The notes beneath the pieces are model-generated. The model saw nothing but the letters and a program-made list of their open reading frames with translations. It ran no database searches and had not been told where the DNA came from. A program made the translations under genes and the position numbers. A stretch of DNA of 64,000 nt from Ignavibacteria bacterium. GTDB lineage: Bacteria; Bacteroidota; Ignavibacteria; Tepidaquicellales; Tepidaquicellaceae. This document shows, one piece after another, positions 57,058-64,000 of the stretch. How positions within the stretch are numbered: the stretch's first letter is position 1; every line of letters starts with the position of its first letter. The DNA lies in assembly GCA_016719565.1 (NCBI GenBank), contig JADJYU010000010.1, forward strand, positions 186,001-250,000. Direction: 5' to 3'.

Positions 57058-58990
57058 ATGCTAAGTAAAAAAATCAGTCTACGGATTACTTTCTTTCTTC
57101 ATACCATTTACAGTGTATTTAATTACACTGGCTCCTGATGTAACGTTTATTGACTCGGGAGAACTTGCAGCGGCAGCTTCATCACTCGGCGTAGCTCATC
57201 CGACCGGCTATCCTCTCTTTACTGTTATCGGGAAAATATTTACGCTGATGCCTTTCGGAACGGAAATTTACATGCTGAATTTTATGAGCGCAGTAATTTC
57301 TTCAGCAGGGTTATTTATCTTCTTTAATTTAATGACGCTTATACTGTCATCTTTCAAATTAAATACAGATGATATCACAGAGAGTGTAAAAGAATTTTCG
57401 GATACTTTAAAATATAATATTTCTCTTGCATCCGCGCTTGTTCTGGGATTTTCAAGAACATTCTGGGATACGGCAAATGCTGTCGAAGTATATTCGCTTC
57501 ATTCTTTTTTCCTCATATTAAATTTATTTCTGTTACTTAAAGCCTGCAGTTATTTTTCAGGGAAGACAGGAGACATGGCGGAAGGGGAGAGATATCTTTT
57601 ATTGTTTTCCTTTGTACTGGGATTGAGTTTTACAAATCACCTCTCTACTATTTTCTTATCAGTAGGATGTATATATCTTTTTTTCTCTGTATTCGGGTTT
57701 AATAAAACCAGTTTCAAAAGAATACTGATACTTGCCGTTCCGTTTCTTATCGGTTATTCATTTTATATATACTTATTTGTCAGAGCGGACAATCCGGTAA
57801 TAAGCTGGGGGCATCCGCATAATTTTGAAAATTTCTGGCGGCACTTCACGGGGAAGCAGTTCAGTATCTGGATGTTCTCATCATTTGAAAATGCCGGAAA
57901 GCAGTTTACATATTTTACAAAGAATTATCCTTTAGAGTTTTTTTATCTGCCTGTGATAATTGCCATACCGGGATTGTTTGAATTATTCAGATCAAGCAAG
58001 AGACTTTTCTATTTCACTCTGCTGCTTTTTTCATTTTGTATTTTGTATGCAGTGAATTATGACATCTATGATATTGATTCATATTTTCTGCTTGCATTCA
58101 TTGTTACTGCTGTTTGGTTCGGATTCGGACTTAAATATATTTTAAAGAAAGCGGGTAAGTCAGCAGTGCAGTTTAGTTATATTATGATATTGATTTCTCT
58201 GATTCCGCTGAGTTTAAATTTTAAAAATGTTGATGAAAGTAAGAATTATTTTGTAAAGGATTATACGTTCAATATTTTTAATTCAGCTGATAAGAATTCA
58301 ATTATATATTCCACGCAGTGGGATTTCTGGCTGTCGTCTTCTTTTTATTATCAGTTTATAAAAAATGAAAGACCGGATATAATAGTGATAGATAAAGAAT
58401 TGCTGAGGAAGTCGTGGTATATGCATTTTCTTGAAGTTCATTACCCGGAATTTTATAACAGGTGCAGGAATGAATTTGACGCTTACCTTGCTGAGCTTTT
58501 GAAATTCGAAAAAAATACTGACAGATACACTTCTCCTAAAAATGAAACTGACAGGCAGGATCTTCAAAAAATTCAGTCAGCTTTTATGAATCTTCAGAAC
58601 AGTATTGTAGATAAGAATGTGCATGATCACAGCTTTTATACTACTTTTGAAATAGAGCAGTCAAACCCGGAAAAGTTCGGCAATGAATATAACCGCATCC
58701 CGCAGGGTCTTCTGATAAAATATACAAAGGATAAAAATTTTGTGCCTCTGAGGGAACCTGAAATTAACTTTACAGTTTCAGAAAGGACTGATTACCATTA
58801 CGCTTTTTTAATGAATGCATATTATTCTTCCTTTCTTAACAACGCTAATTATTTTATGAATCATGCGAAGTTTGATGACGCAGAGAGAATGATAAACAAA
58901 GCGCTGGAGCTAAGACCTCAGCAGAAAGATGCAATGCAGCTTAAAGCGAAACTGGATCAGCTTAAGGCACTTCAAAACCCGGACAAGTAA
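57058..58990 (+). CDS. DUF2723 (GT-C-like) membrane protein with C-terminal TPR, frameshifted at start
   Basis: The body (from GTG 57113) begins MYLITLAPDVTFIDSGELAA, then SLGVAHPTGYPLFTVIG, typical of DUF2723/GT-C-like proteins: about ten membrane segments, then a periplasmic part ending in a TPR-like helix pair (AERMINKALELRPQQKDAMQ). The true start is probably ATG 57058: removing one A from the seven-A run after atgctaagt gives MLSKKSVYGLLSFFIPFTVY, which continues in frame. Without that change the first membrane segment is truncated. Likely transfers a sugar to an unknown acceptor; not shown. Confidence 0.82.
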
Positions 58991-58993
58991 TAA

Positions 58994-60554
58994 ATGAAAT
59001 ATACATATATTTTTTTTTGCATGTCGTTATTTTTAACGATGAACGGACATTCGAAAGAAAATAATATCTGCGCGTCACTGAATGTAAATCATATTTTTTA
59101 TCTTGGAAGATTCTTCTGAAAATGTATCCGGTGATTCATTAAAAATAAAAGCTGATACTGCAACGATTATCAGTGATACAATTCCAAATAGCAGCGATAC
59201 AGTTATAAACAATTCAGCAGTTTTGGATTCAGGTAAAAGAGTTGAATATATCTTACCTGAGATCAGGATCGGTAAAATACTTATTGTCGGGAATGAAGTA
59301 ACGCAGGATGATATTATTACAAGGGAGATAAGTCTGCGGGAGAATACAATTTTAGATCTGAAAATGCTTGAGCATGATGTAAGAAATTTAAACAAACTCG
59401 GACTGTTTAACAAAATAGATGTTCTGCCGATCCCTACTGATTCAGCAAATAAAGTTGACTTAATGTTTATGCTTGAAGAAAAGTTTTATATACTTCCTAT
59501 TCCTCAGGGCGGGTTCAGGGACGGACAGTTCTCAAAATTCTGGGCCGGATTAAATCTGAGATGGTTTAATTTCAGAGGGAGAAATGAAACGCTCAATTTT
59601 AATTTCGGTATCGGTTACGAACCGTTTGTAGGGCTGAGCTATTCTGTTCCGTGGATAGGGGAGGATGCCCGATATTTTTCATCCGTGTCTCTACGATATT
59701 CAAAAAATTATAACAGAAGTCTTTTAGCTTTAAATGAAACAGGTTCAAGTTCAATCCCTGATCCGGACAGTAATTTTGTAAATTATAATTTCAGCGCCGC
59801 TTATAAATTCGGAAAATATTTTAACAGAAATTTTTCCGTATCGTCAACCTTGAAATATAATTTAATAGAATCAGTGCCTTATCAGCCGGGAAGAACAGTT
59901 TCAACTGACGGTACTGACAGTTATTTCACATTTGGTATGTTCTCAAAATTTGACACAAGAGATTCTTATGAATACACACTGGCAGGTTCATATTATTCAA
60001 TAGAATATGAAAAGATCGGATTCGGAAAGACAATGGATTTTAACAGAGTAAATCTGGAGATGAAAAAATTCATACCCATCGAAATGGATGCAGGCAAATT
60101 TATTACTTTTGCAAACAGAACATTTTCTACTATTGCATTCGGCGGAACCGTACCAACATATATGAGAGAATTTTTCGGATATAACGATCTTATCCGCGGA
60201 TACAAGAGAAACGTACTTGAAGGAGAAAACAAACTGGGGGTATTCAATGAATTCCGTATTCCTGTAATAAATCCTTTTTATATTCACGGGAAGGAGCTTC
60301 CTGTAGTAAGATCAGTTTCCGCACTTAAGAATCTGAATTATAAATTCGGATTATTTGCAACTATTTTTTACGATATCGGAGGAGTGTGGAATAAGAACAG
60401 TAACTTTTTTAAAACGAAATTTTACAGCGGTTACGGAGTCGGGCTGAATTTTATTCTTCCGTTTGGTTTTATCGGGAGGACGGATTTCAGTATGAGACAG
60501 CAGGACAATACTCTTTACCCTTCGGTTATTTTTGATCTGGACGCAGCATTCTGA
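58994..60554 (+). CDS. Outer membrane protein of the BamA/TamA (surface antigen) type, frameshifted near the start
   Basis: ATG 58994 begins a signal peptide (KYTYIFFCMSLFLTMNGHS) 3 bp after the previous stop. The frame ends at 59120, and the main frame starts in the region of 59103 (LEDSSENVSGDSLKIKAD). Dropping one T from the six-T run at 59094-59099 joins them. Then comes one POTRA-like domain (EIRIGKILIVGNEVTQDDII; NKLGLFNKIDVLPIPTD), and a barrel with FRDGQFSKFWAGLNLRWFNF, REFFGYNDLIRGYKRNVL and the ending SVIFDLDAAF. It probably acts in outer membrane protein insertion or transport. Single POTRA and 500-residue size fit a short family member rather than BamA itself. Confidence 0.8.
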
Positions 60555-60557
60555 CTT

Positions 60558-61277
60558 ATGGAATATTATTACACACCTTCTGAAAATGTTTTTGAATCTG
60601 AGAATAAACTTTATTTAAGAGAATTTGAATTCAAGCATCTGGCAAAAGTTCTGCGTAAAAAAACCGGCGATATTGTTTTTATAACCGACGGTAAAAAAAA
60701 TATTTATGAGTGTATAATTACTGAGATAGGTAAAAATGAAATTGTCTGCGCAATAGAAAAAAAAGAAACTGATCTAAATGAACCGGAAATAAAACTTACG
60801 CTTTGTCTTGCTCCATTAAGAAATTTGACACGCTTTGAATTTGCTGTTGAGAAAGCCGTAGAGCTTGGTGTAAATACAATTGTTCCTGTTATAACTCAGT
60901 TTACTATTTCGAAAAATGAGTTCAGCAGAAATAAGCAGGAACGTTTTGAAAAAATTATTATCTCTGCAATGGGACAGTCTCAGAGATGTTATAAACCGGT
61001 TTTTGAAAAAGCCGTTACTTTAAATGAACTAAATGATCTCTACCGTGATGAAAAAAATAAAGTTGTACTTTATGAGTTTTCAGATGATATGGAGCAATAT
61101 GAGTTTGAAGAATCATCTGACAAAGTAATTCTTTTGATAGGTCCGGAAGGCGGTTTCAGTAAGGAAGATATACAGACTTTAAAAAACGGCAACTGGCAGA
61201 TCAAGTCACTCGGCAAAAGGAAATTAAGGGCTGAAACTGCAGCGATTGCAGCTGTCAGTCAAATATTATTAAAATAA
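60558..61277 (+). CDS. rsmE: 16S rRNA (uracil-1498-N3)-methyltransferase
   Basis: Methylates U1498 of 16S rRNA with S-adenosylmethionine. 239 residues. SPOUT-fold landmarks: the PUA-like N-terminal part (FKHLAKVLRKKTGD), EKAVELGVNTIVPVITQFT, the SAM-knot motifs LLIGPEGGFSKED and LGKRKLRAETAAIAAVSQIL. It follows the barrel gene by 3 bp, so it is translated in the same operon. Confidence 0.96.
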   Translation: MEYYYTPSENVFESENKLYLREFEFKHLAKVLRKKTGDIVFITDGKKNIYECIITEIGKNEIVCAIEKKETDLNEPEIKLTLCLAPLRNLTRFEFAVEKAVELGVNTIVPVITQFTISKNEFSRNKQERFEKIIISAMGQSQRCYKPVFEKAVTLNELNDLYRDEKNKVVLYEFSDDMEQYEFEESSDKVILLIGPEGGFSKEDIQTLKNGNWQIKSLGKRKLRAETAAIAAVSQILLK

Positions 61278-61293
61278 AATTAATTACATCAGT

Positions 61294-63015
61294 ATGAAAA
61301 AAATTATTCTCAGCTGTTTTATTTTAATGTTAGTTTGTATTAATAACGCTCATTCCCAGTTCGACAAACCTGTGTTAACTGTTACTATCGGACTTTCCAA
61401 TCCCAATGATGAACTGAGAGGGGACAGTTATGTTAGTTATGATACACTCGGTAATATATTTATTGATTCCAGTTTATTCGCTACACATCTCGGAGGTCAG
61501 TTAGGATTTCAGATGGCAGGCGCGGTCAAAATTAATTTCGATAAGTATTCCATTACAAGAGGCGTATTGTCTATGTCTTACAATAATTTTAATACTTTTC
61601 AGTCACGACAGTACGGAACAACCCTTGTGAAATTTATTAACAATACATATCAGCAGAGACCTGTCGAATATAATTATGACTTTAATAATTTTGCTGTTGG
61701 GTTGGGACTGGAAGTAGCCCCAACTTCTTTTACAAATATAGTCTCGCCTTTTTTTAACGCCAACTTTAATTTCAATTTTCTTTCGGCTCAGCTCACAAGG
61801 GTAACAGGAATCAATGACTCCAACAATGTTGAACTCAGCAGTTTCAGAATGGGAGTAAATTTCAATGCCGGTATTGAAGTGAAAGTAAACAGTAATATCG
61901 GTATAGTAGCAGGACTTAAATATGATATGGCGAATCTAATTTATAAAGAGACGGAGCGCGACGGATTTATTGAATGGGGTTCAAAAAGCGCAAACATAAA
62001 TGACGCTGAAGGCAGATACATTACAAATATATATTATCCGATAGGTGAAGCGTATAATTATTATCAGTCCAAAGAGAAAAAAATTAACTGGGGTACTGCT
62101 TACATAGGTGTAAATGTAAATTTATTTTCAGATACCCCTAAAAAGAAAACTCAACCAAAAACCTCAGGGTTAAAAAATATAATTATTATTTCTGATTTGA
62201 ATTTTAAGATATTCATATTATTAGCAATATTATTTACCAATGCTGATGGAATTTTCTCTCAGAAAATACCTTCACTGGAAATTAATTTCGGAGTAAGCAT
62301 GCCCGGTTCGGATATGAGCGGGGATTTTATTACAGTTTCTGATTCAGGATATTATAATATCAGTGAAGATTTTGTAAAAAATAATTACGGAAATTCTACG
62401 GGAATTAGTATTGCAGGAAATATTGTATTTCCGCTGGATCAAAAAAGATTACTGAATTTTATATTTTCAGGTGAATATACTTTTATGAATGCTTTCAAAC
62501 AAAGTATACTGGGTATTACGAGACAGAACAATGTTGTCGTGCCTGCAACTTATGACAATTCTTTTTCCGGGACTACAGTGGGGCTGGGATTTGGAACTAA
62601 TCCTTCGCTTGGAAAAGATTTTTCGGTTTATGCAAACTCGCAGATGACATTAAATTTTTTAAGTATGTCATTTACAAAGAATGATATATTCAGAACATAC
62701 TTTTCTGATTCATTCAGAATGGGTGTCAAAGCTGGAGGGGGAATGACTTACAAATTAAATGAAGAATATTCACTGATATTAGGAGGAAGTTATCATCTAA
62801 GCAATTTATTGTTTAAAAATGTAAGCACCGGATACAGCGACCGTTTGGAAAGTGATGTTGATAATCTTTCTATAAATGATGATGAAGGTTTCTTTTATAC
62901 TAATCTTTCGGATCCGTCAAAAGGTTTTCAGGAAGTGGAAGGTAAGAAAAAGAATATTGACTTCTGGAATATAAATATCGGAATAAGTATTTTGTTGGGA
63001 AAATCCAAAAAATAA
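61294..63015 (+). CDS. Two outer-membrane barrel domains in one frame, with an internal signal peptide
   Basis: 573 residues. The first half begins with a signal peptide (MKKIILSCFILMLVCINNAH) and a barrel (LTVTIGLSNPNDELRGDSYV to GTAYIGVNVNLFSDTP). At about residue 295 a second signal-like stretch appears (FKIFILLAILFTNADGIFSQ), followed by a paralogous barrel (LEINFGVSMPGSDMSGDF to WNINIGISILLGKSKK). Each half looks like one whole protein. Taking one A away from the six-A run near 62173 would place a stop after KTSGLKI and leave a second gene with a TTG start. So this is either a natural fusion of tandem paralogs or an artefact. Confidence 0.75.
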   Translation: MKKIILSCFILMLVCINNAHSQFDKPVLTVTIGLSNPNDELRGDSYVSYDTLGNIFIDSSLFATHLGGQLGFQMAGAVKINFDKYSITRGVLSMSYNNFNTFQSRQYGTTLVKFINNTYQQRPVEYNYDFNNFAVGLGLEVAPTSFTNIVSPFFNANFNFNFLSAQLTRVTGINDSNNVELSSFRMGVNFNAGIEVKVNSNIGIVAGLKYDMANLIYKETERDGFIEWGSKSANINDAEGRYITNIYYPIGEAYNYYQSKEKKINWGTAYIGVNVNLFSDTPKKKTQPKTSGLKNIIIISDLNFKIFILLAILFTNADGIFSQKIPSLEINFGVSMPGSDMSGDFITVSDSGYYNISEDFVKNNYGNSTGISIAGNIVFPLDQKRLLNFIFSGEYTFMNAFKQSILGITRQNNVVVPATYDNSFSGTTVGLGFGTNPSLGKDFSVYANSQMTLNFLSMSFTKNDIFRTYFSDSFRMGVKAGGGMTYKLNEEYSLILGGSYHLSNLLFKNVSTGYSDRLESDVDNLSINDDEGFFYTNLSDPSKGFQEVEGKKKNIDFWNINIGISILLGKSKK

Positions 63016-63052
63016 TTATTATATTTGTTAAAATTAAAAATCAAAATAATTT

Positions 63053-63835
63053 ATGGCACTTTTGAAATTCAAATCTTTCCGGACTGCATATGCAATTGCA
63101 GCAGCATCAGTCATCTTAATTTCAAGCTGCGGATCTGAAGAAAAAGCTCCGGAGACAAAAACAGATACACAAAAAAAAGATACAGTTTCTAAAACATCTG
63201 ATACAAAGAGTTCACCCGGAAAAGATTTTTTCTATATGAAATCAAGTTCCAACAATATTGCCTGCGCTGATTGTCACGGTGACGGTTCAAATTCGGACAG
63301 ACCTCTGACAAAATATTTTTCAGATATAAAAGGCGCTGATAAAAGAAAATCTACATTTCTCGGAAAAATATCCGGAGAAGAAGTAAAGAAAACAGCAGGC
63401 GGCGCAACTCTTTGCTGGGAAGCATATATGAAAATGAAAACACCGATGACTCCTGAGCAAATCGAACTGCTCAACGGCTATTATGCTTCATTAGGATCAG
63501 GTGATACACAGTCTGAGGTTACTTACGAAACAATAGCTTTGCCGGATAAAGATAAAGCAAAGTTAAAAACTGAACAGGATCAAATCCTGAAGCTCACAGG
63601 TGATCCGGCAAAAGGAGAAGTTTTATTTAAGAATGCCTGCGCAACTTGCCACGGCGAGAATGCTTCAGTAAAGAAGGTGCCTTCTATACTGGAGGACTTT
63701 GACGGAAATGTAAAATCTATTACATATAATGTTAGATTCGGAGACGGCTCTATGCCATTTTTTAAATTAAATTTACTTTCAAATCAGGAGATCGCAGATA
63801 TTTCAGCGCACATCCTTAAGATCAACGGTAAGTAA
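63053..63835 (+). CDS. Diheme cytochrome c lipoprotein
   Basis: 260 residues with a lipoprotein signal (AAASVILISSCGSEEK, Cys26) and a Lys/Thr-rich linker. Two heme-binding CxxCH motifs: CADCH at residues 71-75 and CATCH near 196-200, each in a small cytochrome c domain. Probably a periplasmic electron carrier tethered to a membrane. The partner enzyme is not visible, but the window ends in a minus-strand membrane gene that could belong to respiration. A bidirectional terminator follows. Confidence 0.9.
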   Translation: MALLKFKSFRTAYAIAAASVILISSCGSEEKAPETKTDTQKKDTVSKTSDTKSSPGKDFFYMKSSSNNIACADCHGDGSNSDRPLTKYFSDIKGADKRKSTFLGKISGEEVKKTAGGATLCWEAYMKMKTPMTPEQIELLNGYYASLGSGDTQSEVTYETIALPDKDKAKLKTEQDQILKLTGDPAKGEVLFKNACATCHGENASVKKVPSILEDFDGNVKSITYNVRFGDGSMPFFKLNLLSNQEIADISAHILKINGK

Positions 63836-63866
63836 AAAGCATTAAGAATTTTATTAAAATAAAAAA

Positions 63867-63897
63867 GGGATTATAAATTAATATAATCCCTTTTTTT
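63867..63897. terminator. Bidirectional rho-independent terminator
   Basis: Stem gggattata (63867-63875) with its complement (63882-63890), T-run after it and A-run before it, so it can serve the cytochrome gene and the minus-strand gene ending at 63915. Confidence 0.9.
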
Positions 63898-63914
63898 ATA
63901 TCAAAAAAATCGTA

Positions 63915-64000
63915 TCAGACAATTAATAGATAAAGTAATATTAAAACTATCCCGGCAACAGAAATTCCTGCATAATCCTGAATTACACCTGTCTGTATTC
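63915..64000 (-). CDS. C-terminal end of a membrane protein (partial)
   Basis: Minus-strand frame entering from the right edge: QTGVIQDYAGISVAGIVLIL, then LYLLIV and stop. It is one hydrophobic segment preceded by a short loop, as at the end of an integral membrane protein. The family cannot be told from 28 residues. Confidence 0.5.
   Translation of the reverse strand, partial: IQTGVIQDYAGISVAGIVLILLYLLIV

Overview
The window is about 64 kb of AT-rich bacterial chromosome. Many secreted proteins end in the FCB-group type IX secretion (T9SS) C-terminal sorting domain, with the core NYPNPFNPSTxIxF. That signature, the many Ycf48/BNR, beta-helix and dockerin-like surface proteins, and a fused oxoglutarate decarboxylase/dehydrogenase point to Ignavibacteria or a close Bacteroidota/Chlorobiota relative. 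This placement is an inference from protein style, not from a marker gene. No rRNA or tRNA gene was found.

Layout. (1) 1-9.1 kb, metabolism: the 3' part of a kgd/sucA-type 2-oxoglutarate gene, then on the minus strand mnmH (selU, frameshifted), selD, a lipoprotein, fumarylacetoacetase and a conserved unknown protein. (2) 9.5-14.8 kb, cell-surface block: a beta-helix protein with a dockerin-like end, then two tandem T9SS proteins. (3) 14.9-31 kb, mostly housekeeping: fumarase fused to a GNAT domain, an iodotyrosine-deiodinase-like nitroreductase, two thioredoxin-fold proteins, two secreted proteins, a glutaredoxin-like protein, lgt, hisS, a GT-C glycosyltransferase and a metallophosphoesterase. 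(4) 31-52 kb, a plastic accessory island: short DUF4160/DUF2442 genes, a 21-bp coding tandem repeat, a GC-richer probable structured RNA, four copies of a roughly 180-bp leader upstream of secreted-protein genes, near-identical sorting-domain 3' ends on different cargos, REP-like palindromes with covarying stems, a Y1 (IS200-like) transposase beside a 49-bp-period REP array, tandem duplications and many broken genes. (5) 52-64 kb, housekeeping again: gcvP (frameshifted), a CADD-family protein (self-sacrificing p-aminobenzoate synthase family), a CoA-binding protein, a DUF2723 membrane protein, a BamA/TamA-like outer membrane protein, rsmE, a double outer-membrane barrel and a diheme cytochrome c lipoprotein.

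How the genes fit together. The core genes are ordinary TCA-cycle, tyrosine-degradation, glycine-cleavage, tRNA-modification and envelope functions. The unusual biology lies in the 31-52 kb island. There a constant upstream leader (with a short conserved reading frame) and a constant T9SS sorting domain plus 3' REP pair flank differing passenger domains, which looks like cargo swapping by recombination.

Quality note. At least eight genes are broken by single-base indels, several at A or T homopolymers (mnmH, the 42.2 kb lipoprotein, the 47.7 kb gene, the 57.1 kb and 59.1 kb starts), and core gcvP is among those broken. Part of this is probably sequencing or assembly error. In-frame stops at 11247, 35835 and 47990 may be real decay.
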